Shown piece after piece: positions 48,135 to 57,744 of a stretch of DNA of 64,000 nucleotides. The notes below the pieces were generated by a model. It saw nothing but the letters and a program-made list of their open reading frames with translations. It was not told where the DNA came from and did not search any database. Position 1 is the first letter of the stretch, and every line of letters starts with the position of its first letter. Source of the DNA: Pantoea agglomerans NBRC 102470 (GTDB lineage: Bacteria > Pseudomonadota > Gammaproteobacteria > Enterobacterales > Enterobacteriaceae); the NCBI RefSeq assembly GCF_001598475.1, contig NZ_BCZA01000012.1, forward strand, positions 1 to 64,000. The letters run 5' to 3'. A program made the position numbers and the translations under genes.

Positions 48135-50270
48135 TCAGAATATCGGGCGCACGCTCTGCAAAGTGCCGAGGTTATGATTGAAGCACTTGTCGTAATAGTG
48201 CTGGATATCGATCATGCGCTGGCGATTAAGGTGCATACGGCGCAGCGCCAGTAACCCATTGATCACACCGCAGGTCAGCAGCACCAATAGCAGCAATACG
48301 GTGCCGAGATAGCGCCACTGCGCCATGGCATCCGGTTCATTGTGCAGCACGATATGACGCGTGCCGTTGGCATCCGTTGAAATGCTGGTGATGATGCCGC
48401 TGGCGCTGAAAGGCGTATGCAGCAGCATGGCGGAGATACGTTGCAGTTCACGCCACTGAGAGGGCGGATCGAGATCAAACAGCGACACGGTTGGCTGAGG
48501 CTGATTCACCAGCTGGCGACCCTCGTCGCTGACGATCAGAAAACCCCCTGGCGGCGGGCTGTTAAGATTTTCTGCTGCACGACGGGTTTCGCGGAAAAAG
48601 AAGGTCGAGGTGGCGGTATTGACCAGGTTTTCCAGGGCTTCGGCACTGACCGGCCGCAGCAGCACATTCATGCCGTTTAGCTGGCCGGAATCTGCGCGAC
48701 GCATCAGCGCTTCCCAGTCTTTGGCATTGCCCAGGTTCACCAGCGCATTTTTCAGGCGCATACAATCCTGTGGCTGATTACAGAGATCCTGCGTTTTCAT
48801 CACCAGATCGGAGAAGTCATCCAGCAGGATCATGCCGGACTTCTGAATCGCGGAGGCCAGCTGCGGATTCAGTTTAGGATCGGTATTGGTTTCCGGATGC
48901 AGCTGCTTTGTGGTGGTCTCCAGCAGAGCAGCGGCTTTATCAATAATGTCCGATTGTGGCTGCGGCAACGGCGTGGCGTTATTCCAGTAGACTGCCGAGC
49001 AGTCGAACGGCATGAAGGCGTAACTTCGGTTGCTCTGATAGTTGTCCGGCACCGAACACATGCCGGTACCGCTCACTTTGAGGTTGTCGCCAATATTCAG
49101 GGGCACGCTGCTGAGTTTATCGACGCTGCTGACCTCCAGGCTGTCGGTGCCCCTGGCCCAGGCCAGACTGAGCTTGATCGGCATGCCGAGCGGGATCCAG
49201 GTGACCAGCATGGTCAGCACCATCAGTGAACCACAGGCCAGCACCACGTTTTTCCGCCAGCGCTGAATAGGGAAGTTTTTGACTTCATCCTGTAGCGACA
49301 GGAAGCGACCCTGACGCACCACCTGACGGTTAAGGTAGATCTCCACATCCGTCACCTGTCCGAGATCGTGCGCGACATAAGGCTGCCAGTGTGGTGGATA
49401 GGCGAGGTCAATAATCCCCAGTGTGATATTGCTCTGCTCCTGGTCCGATTCGCTGAACAGGCCCCAGCGCTTTGGCGCGCCGCGCAGGCAGTGTATGTCA
49501 CGCAGGCCGCGCTCACCCGGAATGCGGTAGAGCAGCCACAGGCTGGCGGCAATCATGACTGCACCCGTCAGCACCAGCCAGATCATCAGCGTTGCGGGGA
49601 CTAACAGGCTGAAGAAGGAGAGTAAGAAGGCAAGAGAGATGATCACCGCTTCACGCGTGCCATCTGGCCGCGACAGACGATACTCTTCCGGCGTCTCTTT
49701 GCGCACCTGCAGCAGTTCGACGTTTTCCGTTTCCGCTTTGCGGATAGAGGCGTTGGTCGACACCGGACGCATCAGCGTCGGCAGCGATTGCTGATCCACG
49801 GCGTAATCCACCAGCGAGTGGCCGTTCAGCGAGATCACCAGTGGAATAGATTGGGTGCGGATTAACTCAACGTAGTTTTCGTCGGCGATGTACTGTTCCC
49901 ACAGCGGCGGCAGATGAACTTCAACTTCATCAAGGTAGTAGCGCCATTTATGGGGATCGTCCGTAGAGAGTCCGTAGCGGGTAATCGCACGGGTAACGGG
50001 GTAGACATTGTTGCTTTGTGCCGTCAGCGTCAGTCGTTCGGACGCGCTGCGCTTATCGGTCGTCACCGTGGTACGGGGCTGCTTTTCCAGCGCGGCGACA
50101 TACTTATCAACCGCCTCACGCTCCTGAGCAGAGAGTTTACGGCAGGGCGGACTGATAAATGGCAGAGGTTTCGCCAACGGCGGACGATGCCGCATAGCGT
50201 ACCAGAACCCAATGCCTGCCAGGATTGAACAGGTCAGCACTATGGCCAGGATCATCAAGATTGTGCTCAT
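48135..50270 (-). CDS. igaA: Rcs phosphorelay inhibitor IgaA (YrfF)
   Basis: A 711-residue inner-membrane protein of the same length as E. coli YrfF/IgaA. It holds the Rcs phosphorelay in check; loss is lethal or nearly so unless rcs is inactive. Hydrophobic segments are visible at about 1-25, 205-225, 229-245, 340-360 and near 655-675, giving a large periplasmic domain between the last two with cysteines (CSVPDN, FDCSAV, CNQPQDCM). It is divergent from nudE over a 391-base AT-rich gap. Confidence 0.95.
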   Translation of the reverse strand: MSTILMILAIVLTCSILAGIGFWYAMRHRPPLAKPLPFISPPCRKLSAQEREAVDKYVAALEKQPRTTVTTDKRSASERLTLTAQSNNVYPVTRAITRYGLSTDDPHKWRYYLDEVEVHLPPLWEQYIADENYVELIRTQSIPLVISLNGHSLVDYAVDQQSLPTLMRPVSTNASIRKAETENVELLQVRKETPEEYRLSRPDGTREAVIISLAFLLSFFSLLVPATLMIWLVLTGAVMIAASLWLLYRIPGERGLRDIHCLRGAPKRWGLFSESDQEQSNITLGIIDLAYPPHWQPYVAHDLGQVTDVEIYLNRQVVRQGRFLSLQDEVKNFPIQRWRKNVVLACGSLMVLTMLVTWIPLGMPIKLSLAWARGTDSLEVSSVDKLSSVPLNIGDNLKVSGTGMCSVPDNYQSNRSYAFMPFDCSAVYWNNATPLPQPQSDIIDKAAALLETTTKQLHPETNTDPKLNPQLASAIQKSGMILLDDFSDLVMKTQDLCNQPQDCMRLKNALVNLGNAKDWEALMRRADSGQLNGMNVLLRPVSAEALENLVNTATSTFFFRETRRAAENLNSPPPGGFLIVSDEGRQLVNQPQPTVSLFDLDPPSQWRELQRISAMLLHTPFSASGIITSISTDANGTRHIVLHNEPDAMAQWRYLGTVLLLLVLLTCGVINGLLALRRMHLNRQRMIDIQHYYDKCFNHNLGTLQSVRPIF

Positions 50271-50661
50271 GCTCTGCTCAATTCAGCCAAAATGCTGCCT
50301 TCACTTTAAACTTTCGCTTTCGGTTATGCTCACTATAAAAGAGGCATTCCGGAAGATTATATAACCCTGAGGAGTCAGACACCCGATGAAATAGTGCCAG
50401 CGTATATCTGATTAGCATTTGTTAAACCCTGCCTTGTCCGAATGGTAACCGGCTCAGACTGGATTAAATATCGGTATTATCTGAAACTTATCGCAGCATA
50501 TTGACTAATGCAAATTTAGTCTTAACTGATAACCAAAGGCTGTTATTCAATCGATGTAATCTGTGTAACGATAACGTGATTGTCTGACTGTCGCACAATT
50601 GCCTGTGGTTAGGTATGCTAATTCGCTCCAGATAGCCGGCGCAAAATAATTTGAGGCTGAT
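50271..50661. promoter_or_regulatory. Divergent igaA-nudE upstream region
   Basis: About 390 bases of AT-rich, gene-free DNA. A GAGGAG followed by ATGAAATAG near 50370-50387 would be only a two-codon frame and is not called. Several -10-like elements (TATAAA at 50334-50339, TATGCT near 50616) suggest promoters in both directions. No operator was recognised. Confidence 0.4.
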
Positions 50662-51225
50662 ATGAAAATTCCAAAAAAACCTGACATCCTCAATATCACC
50701 GCCGTGGCACGTTCACGGTTATTCACCATTGAATCGGTCGATCTGACTTTCAGCAATGGTGCGCATCGCGTTTATGAGCGGATGAAGCCCTCAGAGCGTG
50801 AAGCGGTGATGATTGTGCCGATTATTGATGACCATCTGATCCTGATTCAGGAGTATGCCGTCGGACTGGAAACCTATGAGCTTGGTTTCCCCAAGGGGCT
50901 GATCGATTCAGGTGAAACCGTGAATGAAGCGGCAGTTCGCGAACTGAAAGAAGAGGTCGGTTTTGGTGCCGATCAGCTGACAACGCTGGGCAAACTCACC
51001 ATGGCACCCTCTTACTTTTCCAGCAAAATGAACATCGTGGTGGCGGAAGGTCTTTACGCTGAAAAGCTGGAAGGCGATGAGCCGGAGCCGCTGATTGTCC
51101 ACCGCTGGCCGCTGAGCGATATGATGTCGCTGCTGGATGAACCCGATTTCCGCGAGGCACGTAATGTCAGTGCGCTGTTTATGGCGCGCGAATGGCTGGT
51201 GAAGCAGGGACGGCTGAGTTACTGA
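50662..51225 (+). CDS. nudE: ADP compounds hydrolase NudE (Nudix)
   Basis: Hydrolyses ADP-ribose, NADH and diadenosine oligophosphates. The protein has 187 residues (E. coli 186). The Nudix box is complete from Gly79 to Phe101: Gly79, Glu85, Arg93-Glu94-Leu95, Glu97-Glu98 and Gly100. TTTGAGGCTGAT precedes the ATG. It converges with mrcA across a strong bidirectional terminator. Confidence 0.95.
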   Translation: MKIPKKPDILNITAVARSRLFTIESVDLTFSNGAHRVYERMKPSEREAVMIVPIIDDHLILIQEYAVGLETYELGFPKGLIDSGETVNEAAVRELKEEVGFGADQLTTLGKLTMAPSYFSSKMNIVVAEGLYAEKLEGDEPEPLIVHRWPLSDMMSLLDEPDFREARNVSALFMAREWLVKQGRLSY

Positions 51226-51244
51226 ATATCATCTGTGACTGAAT

Positions 51245-51274
51245 AAAAAAGGCCGACTGACGTCGGCCTTTTTT
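51245..51274. terminator. Bidirectional terminator between nudE and mrcA
   Basis: AAAAAAGGCCGAC (51245-51257) pairs with GTCGGCCTTTTTT (51262-51274) around TGAC. Because the stem is flanked by A6 and T6 it is symmetrical and gives a T-run on both strands. Confidence 0.94.
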
Positions 51275-51297
51275 ACAGTGCGGTTTCGTGGGTCACA

Positions 51298-53847
51298 TCA
51301 GAACAGCTCGTGACTCTCACCGTTATCCATAATGGTGGTACCCACATCATGAACCGAATATTCGGTTGGCTGGGTGCCATTGATGAAGTACTCCTGACGG
51401 GTGTTACCCCCTCCATTTGCCAGCTTGCCGGTGCTGCGATCGATCGTCACCGTGACCACACCATCCGGCGGCGTTAACGGCTGCACCGGTACGCCATCCA
51501 GCGCACTCTTCATGTACTCATCCCATGCCGGTTGCGCGCTCTTCGCACCGCCTTCATAGCCCGAAATCTGATCGGGAATGGCGCCGGAGAGCGTGCTGCG
51601 GCCCAGATTGCGGCGCGCATCATCAAAGCCGATCCAGACTGAGGTGACCACGCCAGGGCCGTAACCCGAGAACCAGGCATCTTTCGAGCTGTTAGTGGTA
51701 CCGGTTTTACCGCCGATATCATTACGCTTAAGGTCACGCCCGGCACGCCAGCCTGTTCCCATCCAGCCCGGTTCGCCAAAGATGTTACTGTTCAGCGCGC
51801 TCTTGATCAGGAAGGTGAGCGGGGTGTTGATCACGTGCGGTGCATATTGCTGCTCACCCTGTTGTGCCTGAGCGGGAACCTGCTCCAGTTCAGGCTGAGG
51901 AACGGCCTGATTCTGGTTGTTATTTGAGGCAGCAACGTTCTCGACGCTCTCTTCATTCAGGGCCAGCGCTTTTTTGGTCTCGCCATAGATCACCGGCAGA
52001 TTGCACTGCGGGCAGGCGATCTTCGGTTTCTCTTCAAATACGAGGCCGCCCTGTTCGTTCTCAATCCGGGTGATGAAGTAAGGATCGACCAGGAAGCCGC
52101 CATTCGCCATCACGGAGTAGCCGCGCACCACCTGTAACGGGGTAAACGAGGCCGCACCTAATGCCAGCGATTCGGTATGAACAATGTTCTGAGCCGGGAA
52201 ACCAAAGCGCTGCAGATACTCAGCAGCGTAATCCACGCCCATCGCACGCATCGCACGCACCATCACCACGTTTTTCGACTGGCCTAAACCCTGACGCAGA
52301 CGAATCGGACCATCGTAAGTTGGCGGTGAGTTCTTGGGACGCCAGTCAGCACCCGCACCCGCATCCCAGCGTGAAATCGGCACATCGTTAAGGATTGAGG
52401 CGAGCGTCAGCCCGCGATCCATTGCGGCGGTATAGAGGAAAGGCTTGATATTAGAGCCGACCTGACGCAGCGCCTGGGTCGCACGGTTAAACATGCTCTG
52501 GTTAAAGGCAAAGCCGCCTACCAGCGCGCGCACCGCACCATCATTCGGATCCAGCGAGACCAGCGCCGAGTTCACATCCGGCACCTGGCCCAGCCACCAC
52601 TCATCACCCACTTTGCGCACCCAGATCTGCTGGCCTGCCTGCAATACCTGCGTCACGCTTTTCGGCGTCGGGCCCTGCACGGTGTCAGACTTATAAGGAC
52701 GCGCCCAGCGCACACCCGCTAATGCCAGCGACACATTGCTGCCATCTTTCAGCATCACGGTCGCTTCATCGCTGCGCGCTTCGGTTACGACTGCCGGATT
52801 GAGCGGACCATAGACCGGCAGCGTCTTCAGCGCTTTCTCAATTTTCGTCTGATCCCAGGCCGGTTCACCCACTTTCCACAGCACGCTGGTCGGGCCGCGA
52901 TAGCCATGACGCATATCGTAGGCCATGACGTTATTGCGAACTGAGGTCTGCGCGGCTTCCTGCAGGCGACGGGTCACGGTGGTGTAGACCTTGTAACCGT
53001 CGGTGTAGGCATTCTCACCGTAGCGTTTCACCATCTCCTGACGCACCATCTCGCTGAGATAGGGGGCAGAGAAAGCGATTTCCGGACCGTGATACTTCGC
53101 GACCAGCGGCGTATTACGCGCCTCATCATACTGCTGCTGCGTGATGTAATGCTGATCCAGCATACGCGCCAGCACCACGTTGCGGCGCGACAGGGCACGA
53201 CTCGGCGAGTAAAGCGGGTTAAAGGTGGAAGGGGCTTTCGGCAGACCGGCAATCATCGCCATCTCACTCAGCGACAGCTGGTCAACCGGCTTACCAAAAT
53301 AGACCTGTGAGGCTGCGCCAACGCCATAAGCACGGTAGCCGAGGTAGATCTTATTCAGGTAGAGCTCAAGTATTTCATCTTTGTTCAGCAACTGCTCAAT
53401 GCGGATCGCCAGGAACGCTTCCTTTATTTTACGCATCAGGGTGCGTTCCGGGCTCAGGAAGAAGTTACGGGCCAGCTGCTGAGTGATAGTACTGGCACCC
53501 TGCGAGGCGTGACCGGAGACCAGCGCAACGCTGGCCGCACGGAAAATACCCACCGGATCAACACCATGGTGCTCATAAAAACGGCTATCTTCGGTCGCAA
53601 TAAACGCTTTCACCATCACAGGTGGCACTTGCTGCAGAGTCAAAGGAATACGGCGCATTTCGCCATACTGGGCGATCAGATCGCCATCGGCGCTGTAAAC
53701 CTGCATAGGGGTTTGCAGACGCACATCTTTCAGTGTGTTTACGTCGGGCAGCTGCGGCTCTATGTATTTGTATAAACCATAAATCGAGCCAGCTCCCAAC
53801 AGGATGCAACACACTGCAAGGATCAATAAATACTTTACGAACTTCAC
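51298..53847 (-). CDS. mrcA: Penicillin-binding protein 1A MrcA
   Basis: Bifunctional class A peptidoglycan synthase of the inner membrane. The protein has 849 residues (E. coli 850). A transmembrane anchor lies at about 6-26; the GT51 glycosyltransferase has catalytic Glu86 in ATEDSRFYEHHG. The transpeptidase has SNIKPF with the active serine, and KTGTTNSSKDAW. A glutamine-rich stretch (about 650-690) lies before the last motif. It is divergent from the hof genes, as in E. coli. Confidence 0.97.
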   Translation of the reverse strand: MKFVKYLLILAVCCILLGAGSIYGLYKYIEPQLPDVNTLKDVRLQTPMQVYSADGDLIAQYGEMRRIPLTLQQVPPVMVKAFIATEDSRFYEHHGVDPVGIFRAASVALVSGHASQGASTITQQLARNFFLSPERTLMRKIKEAFLAIRIEQLLNKDEILELYLNKIYLGYRAYGVGAASQVYFGKPVDQLSLSEMAMIAGLPKAPSTFNPLYSPSRALSRRNVVLARMLDQHYITQQQYDEARNTPLVAKYHGPEIAFSAPYLSEMVRQEMVKRYGENAYTDGYKVYTTVTRRLQEAAQTSVRNNVMAYDMRHGYRGPTSVLWKVGEPAWDQTKIEKALKTLPVYGPLNPAVVTEARSDEATVMLKDGSNVSLALAGVRWARPYKSDTVQGPTPKSVTQVLQAGQQIWVRKVGDEWWLGQVPDVNSALVSLDPNDGAVRALVGGFAFNQSMFNRATQALRQVGSNIKPFLYTAAMDRGLTLASILNDVPISRWDAGAGADWRPKNSPPTYDGPIRLRQGLGQSKNVVMVRAMRAMGVDYAAEYLQRFGFPAQNIVHTESLALGAASFTPLQVVRGYSVMANGGFLVDPYFITRIENEQGGLVFEEKPKIACPQCNLPVIYGETKKALALNEESVENVAASNNNQNQAVPQPELEQVPAQAQQGEQQYAPHVINTPLTFLIKSALNSNIFGEPGWMGTGWRAGRDLKRNDIGGKTGTTNSSKDAWFSGYGPGVVTSVWIGFDDARRNLGRSTLSGAIPDQISGYEGGAKSAQPAWDEYMKSALDGVPVQPLTPPDGVVTVTIDRSTGKLANGGGNTRQEYFINGTQPTEYSVHDVGTTIMDNGESHELF

Positions 53848-53963
53848 CTGGAATTTCCCATCTGTTGTCGTTTGAGCAGTTTATAAACAACCGCGCGGTA
53901 GTATAAAGGCAAGCCAGACGCTTTGATATGTCCATTTTCCCGGACGATAAGGAGATCGCGCGT

Positions 53964-54770
53964 ATGGCTTTTCATACCTGGCAAATTGGGCTGGATATTC
54001 AGAATAGGCAGATTTGCGCCCTGGCCCTCCAGCCTCGTCGTGATGGCTGGCAGCTACGCCACTGGTGGCAGCAGCGGCTGCCGCAAGATACGTTAAGAAA
54101 CGGCGTGCTGCAATCTTCGCCTGAATTACTGGCGGCCTTAACGACCTGGCGTCAGCGGTTGCCACGCCGTTATTCGCTGCGGGTCGGACTGCCTGCCCAG
54201 CTGGTGCTGCAGCGCCAGCTTCCCCTGCCTGCGCAGTCGCTGAAGGAGCCCGCGCTGGGGCACTACGTGCAGGCGGCCGCGCGCCGTCTCTTTCCGCTGG
54301 AGCCCGCTGCGCTGGCGCTGGATTACCGGCCGGATTTGCAGAGCGGGCAGCTCTGCGTCACGGCAGCGCGGCTGGAGATTATCGACCAGTGGGCGGCACC
54401 CCTGTTGCAGGCGGGTTTAAAGCCGCAGGTGTTCGAACTGACCACCGAGGCGCTGAAGCGGTTAGCCCGGCAGGCAGCGCTGCAGGACGACGCGGTGCTG
54501 GTTCTGCAGCAGGATAACCGCTGGCTCTGGAGCGATGCGCACACCGCTGCTGACACAGGCGAAGCCGCCACGCTGGAGGCACTGCAACGGCAGGCCTTTC
54601 CCGGGGCGCGTTCTGTCGCCTGGTGTACCGCAGAGCAGATGCCGTTGCCCGCAGACGTTAGCGCGTTTTCCCCTTTTGATCTGTTTCGTTATAAGCAGCC
54701 ACCTTTGCCGGAGAATCCGGGCGCTTTTGCGCTGGCGGCCGGGCTGGCGCTGCGCGACGGAGATGAGTGA
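53964..54770 (+). CDS. hofM: PilM-like protein HofM
   Basis: A 268-residue protein (E. coli HofM 259) related to PilM, the cytoplasmic actin-like component of the type IV pilus/secretin assembly. The MAFHTWQIGLDIQ start matches the family and is preceded by AAGGAG; the frame opens 36 bases earlier. First of hofMNOPQ. In E. coli and relatives these genes are needed for use of DNA as nutrient. Its end overlaps the hofN ATG closely (ATGAGTGATGG). Confidence 0.88.
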   Translation: MAFHTWQIGLDIQNRQICALALQPRRDGWQLRHWWQQRLPQDTLRNGVLQSSPELLAALTTWRQRLPRRYSLRVGLPAQLVLQRQLPLPAQSLKEPALGHYVQAAARRLFPLEPAALALDYRPDLQSGQLCVTAARLEIIDQWAAPLLQAGLKPQVFELTTEALKRLARQAALQDDAVLVLQQDNRWLWSDAHTAADTGEAATLEALQRQAFPGARSVAWCTAEQMPLPADVSAFSPFDLFRYKQPPLPENPGAFALAAGLALRDGDE

Positions 54771-55312
54771 TGGTCGCGGTTAATCTGCTGCCCTGGCGGC
54801 AGCGCCGTCGGCAACAGCAGCGGCGACAGAGCCTGGTCGTGCTGTCACTGGCGACTGGCGCCCTGTTACTGGTGGTGATGCAGCAAACCTGGCGGATACA
54901 GCAGACGCGTCAGCAGGTGGCGCAGGCGAGCAGGACGCAGCAGCAGGCGCTGGAAAGCCTGGGGCAGCAGTTAGCGCAACAGAAGCAGTTACTGGAGCAG
55001 CTCGCAGTCGTGCAAAAACAGCAGGCGAAGCATCGCCAGCAGGCTGCACAACTGGCCGCCTGGCAGCAGTTCTGGCTCGATTTACCCGCGTTGCTGCCCG
55101 ACACCGCCTGGCTGACCCGGCTGGAGAAGCGCGACAACCATCTGACACTGGAGGGGCGGGCACAGGATATGGCGGCAGTCCGACAGTTCCGCCAGCAATT
55201 AACCACTGTGGCCCTGTTTGGTCTGGTGAAGCAGGGCGGGGTTAAGCGTCAGGCTGATGGCCATTATCGGTTTTCACTGAGGGCAGAGATGCAGGAGGTG
55301 AACAGTGAGTGA
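54770..55312 (+). CDS. hofN: PilN-like membrane protein HofN
   Basis: A 180-residue protein (E. coli 179): short cytoplasmic N-terminus beginning MVAVNLLPWRQRRRQQQRR with the PilN signature NLLPWR, one transmembrane helix at about 22-40, then a glutamine-rich coiled coil and a ferredoxin-like periplasmic domain. The ATG at 54770 has GGAG seven bases upstream; a GTG three bases before is possible. Confidence 0.88.
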   Translation: MVAVNLLPWRQRRRQQQRRQSLVVLSLATGALLLVVMQQTWRIQQTRQQVAQASRTQQQALESLGQQLAQQKQLLEQLAVVQKQQAKHRQQAAQLAAWQQFWLDLPALLPDTAWLTRLEKRDNHLTLEGRAQDMAAVRQFRQQLTTVALFGLVKQGGVKRQADGHYRFSLRAEMQEVNSE

Positions 55313-55799
55313 ATGGTGGGAGCGCTGGTGGCAGATGGCCGCTATTGCGCGCTATGGCTTGCTCGCCGCGCTCTTATCCGGTCTGCTGCTGCTCTCCTGG
55401 ATCCTGTGGTTACGGCCACAGCAGCAGGCGCTAATTGCTGAACAGCAGACGCTGTTGCAGTTGACCCGCACTCTGCAGCTACGCCAGCACCAGTGGCGTC
55501 AGAACCCTGATAATGCACAGTTGCAGGCGCAGCTGCAGTCGATACAGATCGCGAGATCAGCATCTGCATCGGGCCGTGCAGTGGAAGAGATCCTGGCGGC
55601 ACGCCGTAGCCAGCTGGAAGAGTGGCAGCCGGACGCCCCCTCACGCATGCTGACGCTGCATCTGCAGTGGCCGGCGTTCCAGTCGCTTTTTGCCGAGCTG
55701 GCCCAGGCCTCCGCACCGTTTCCGGTGCATTTCCAGCTGCTGGCGCAGCCGCAGTACCTGGTGGCTCAACTCTGGCTGGAACCTGACGATGCGCCATAG
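55305..55799 (+). CDS. hofO: PilO-like membrane protein HofO
   Basis: A 164-residue protein (E. coli HofO 146) with a membrane helix at about 14-35 and a long periplasmic coiled-coil and ferredoxin-like domain, the PilO pattern. Translation probably starts at the GTG at 55305, which has AGGAGG six bases upstream, rather than the ATG at 55314. It overlaps hofN by eight bases and hofP by eleven. Sequence identity to E. coli is low, and assignment rests on order and topology. Confidence 0.82.
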   Translation: MSEWWERWWQMAAIARYGLLAALLSGLLLLSWILWLRPQQQALIAEQQTLLQLTRTLQLRQHQWRQNPDNAQLQAQLQSIQIARSASASGRAVEEILAARRSQLEEWQPDAPSRMLTLHLQWPAFQSLFAELAQASAPFPVHFQLLAQPQYLVAQLWLEPDDAP

Positions 55800-56172
55800 T
55801 CTGCTGATTTTACTGTTGTGCTGTGGCGGCGTACTGGCGCGCGATCCGTTCCGGCCTGTAGCCGGTTCCGTCTGTGAGGCGTCAGTGGAACCGCTCACCG
55901 GCTGGCGTCTGCAGGGGATTATTGGCCGGGAGGCGCATTTCCATGCCTGGCTGCTGACCCCGCAGGGAGAGAGTATTACGGCCCGCACCGGCAAGCCATT
56001 TCCATTCGCACCCTGGCAACTGGCGGATATGACCCGCCGCAGCCTCACCTTAGCGGTGGCGAATAGCTGCAACGCACAACAGACCGTATTTTATTTAAAA
56101 GGACGTTCGCATGATAAGGATAACCACTCTGCTGCTGCTACTAAGCTGCCTGCTGCCGGTTTACGCCGCTGA
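55789..56172 (+). CDS. hofP: PilP-like protein HofP
   Basis: A 127-residue exported protein (E. coli HofP 134). A short N-terminal hydrophobic segment (MRHSLLILLLCCGGVLA) precedes RDPFRPVAG, the DPF motif characteristic of PilP lipoproteins, and GWRLQGIIGRE. The start overlaps the end of hofO, and its last 62 bases overlap hofQ in another frame, an unusually long overlap. CC in the signal region could be a lipobox but lacks a clear match. Confidence 0.82.
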   Translation: MRHSLLILLLCCGGVLARDPFRPVAGSVCEASVEPLTGWRLQGIIGREAHFHAWLLTPQGESITARTGKPFPFAPWQLADMTRRSLTLAVANSCNAQQTVFYLKGRSHDKDNHSAAATKLPAAGLRR

Positions 56173-57382
56173 TGAGGAGCCTCTCAGTCTGACTTTTGAT
56201 AACGCTCCGGTAGAGCGTATTTTGCAGGCGCTGGCTGACTATCAGCAGATCAATCTGATGATTGCGCCAGAGGTTGAAGGTTCGTTATCGCTGCGGCTGG
56301 ATAACCTGCCCTGGCATCAGGCGCTCGACCTGGTGGCGCGCATGGCAAAGCTGACGCTGGTTGAACAGGATAATGTCCTGCTGGTCTATCCGGAAAGCTG
56401 GCAGCAGGCTCAGCAGCAGGCACGTGAGGCTGAGAAGCAGTCGCAGTTGCAGCAGGTTCCTTTGCAACAGCGCGCTGTGATATTGCGTTATGCCAGCGCC
56501 AGCGAGGTGTATGCCAGCCTGCTGAGTGAGCGTCAGTCGCTGATGACACCACGCGGTAGCGTGACGGTCGACAAACGCACCAACGCATTGTTACTGCGCG
56601 ATAGTGCGGCGGCTTTAAAAGAGACGGAGCGCTGGATACGGGCGCTGGATCTGCCACTGGAACAGATTGAACTGTCAGCCCACATCGTTACTATCAGCGA
56701 GGAGCATCTGCAGGAGCTGGGCGTGAAGTGGGGATTGCAGGCGGGGGACGCCGCCGTAACAGATATCCTGCATCATCCCCGGCTGGATGTTCCGCTGGCG
56801 GTGAGTTCACCCGGCATCAGCGTGGGTATGGCGCTGGCGCGCATCGGAGGGCAGCTTCTGGATCTGGAGTTAAGTGCGCTGGAGCAGGAGAATCAGATTG
56901 AAATCATCGCCAGTCCGCGCCTCTTTACCTCACATCAGCAGACCGCCTCGATTAAGCAGGGCACAGAAATTCCTTATGAAGTGTCGGCAGGAAACAGCGG
57001 TGCCACCAGTATTGAGTTTAAAGAAGCGGTGCTGGGTATGGAGGTGACACCGACGATTTCCGGCAATGGCCGCATCCAGCTGAAGATCCATATCAGTCAG
57101 AATATGCCGGGTCGCAGCATCAGAACCGGCGATAGCGACATATTATCCATCGATAAACAGGAAATTGAGACTCAGGTCACGGTCAGTGACGGGCAAACAC
57201 TGGCGTTAGGCGGTATCTTTCAGCAGCAGCGCACCCGCGGACAGAATCAGGTGCCGCTACTGGGAAAAGTGCCGCTGATTGGCGGGTTGTTTCGCCAGCA
57301 ATCTGATCAGCGCAAAAAAAGAGAGCTGGTGATCTTCATTACGCCGCGATTGGTCAGGGAAGCAGCGCTTACGGCTGGATAA
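56111..57382 (+). CDS. hofQ: Secretin-family outer-membrane protein HofQ
   Basis: A 423-residue secretin (E. coli HofQ 412) related to PilQ and ComE, forming a ring channel in the outer membrane. There is a signal peptide of about 19 residues ending in YAA, a secretin N domain (LSLTFDNAPVERILQALADYQ), the second N domain, and the C-terminal secretin core with the conserved VPLLGKVPLIGGLFRQ motif near 375-395. Last hof gene, overlapping hofP by 62 bases, with AAGGACG as ribosome site. Confidence 0.93.
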   Translation: MIRITTLLLLLSCLLPVYAADEEPLSLTFDNAPVERILQALADYQQINLMIAPEVEGSLSLRLDNLPWHQALDLVARMAKLTLVEQDNVLLVYPESWQQAQQQAREAEKQSQLQQVPLQQRAVILRYASASEVYASLLSERQSLMTPRGSVTVDKRTNALLLRDSAAALKETERWIRALDLPLEQIELSAHIVTISEEHLQELGVKWGLQAGDAAVTDILHHPRLDVPLAVSSPGISVGMALARIGGQLLDLELSALEQENQIEIIASPRLFTSHQQTASIKQGTEIPYEVSAGNSGATSIEFKEAVLGMEVTPTISGNGRIQLKIHISQNMPGRSIRTGDSDILSIDKQEIETQVTVSDGQTLALGGIFQQQRTRGQNQVPLLGKVPLIGGLFRQQSDQRKKRELVIFITPRLVREAALTAG

Positions 57383-57473
57383 AACGGAAAATGCGTCCCT
57401 TAAGGCCATCTGCGTTGACGCAGGAGAGGAATTAGCTTACAAGGTTTAGCGATTTTCAATACGGTGTAACCGT

Positions 57474-57668
57474 CTATGCTGGGTAAATCCCGGCAAACAG
57501 ATCAGAAAACTCCTCTGTACGCAGCGTTGTAAAGACGCAGCGCTGGCGCGTTACAGTTTCGCGAACACAGGCCAATTCAGAAATGGATGTGCTGAAGGCA
57601 ATATAATCGGTTGCCAAACAGCCTTGAGTGTTGAGATAATTTTTCATCTGACTCTTGCTAACGCTCAT
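57474..57668 (-). CDS. Possible small hypothetical protein upstream of aroK
   Basis: A 64-codon minus-strand frame, starting MSVSKSQMKNYL and ending DLFAGIYPA, with AGGAA ten bases upstream of the ATG. It lies in the 362-base gap between hofQ and aroK and is antisense to the aroK leader. I recognise no family, signal peptide or membrane span. It contains three cysteines. It may be a real small gene or chance; its codon use was not tested. Confidence 0.3.
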   Translation of the reverse strand: MSVSKSQMKNYLNTQGCLATDYIAFSTSISELACVRETVTRQRCVFTTLRTEEFSDLFAGIYPA

Positions 57669-57744
57669 GAGGTCTCAGTTCCTGTCCCGCCAGCAAATGC
57701 TGAACGCGGGGTATCATTAACGAATTCTTAGTAATACCGACAAA

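Noticed and set aside
50360-50390. Good ribosome site followed by ATGAAATAG
   Set aside because: A two-codon frame; may be chance. Nothing downstream is translated from it.
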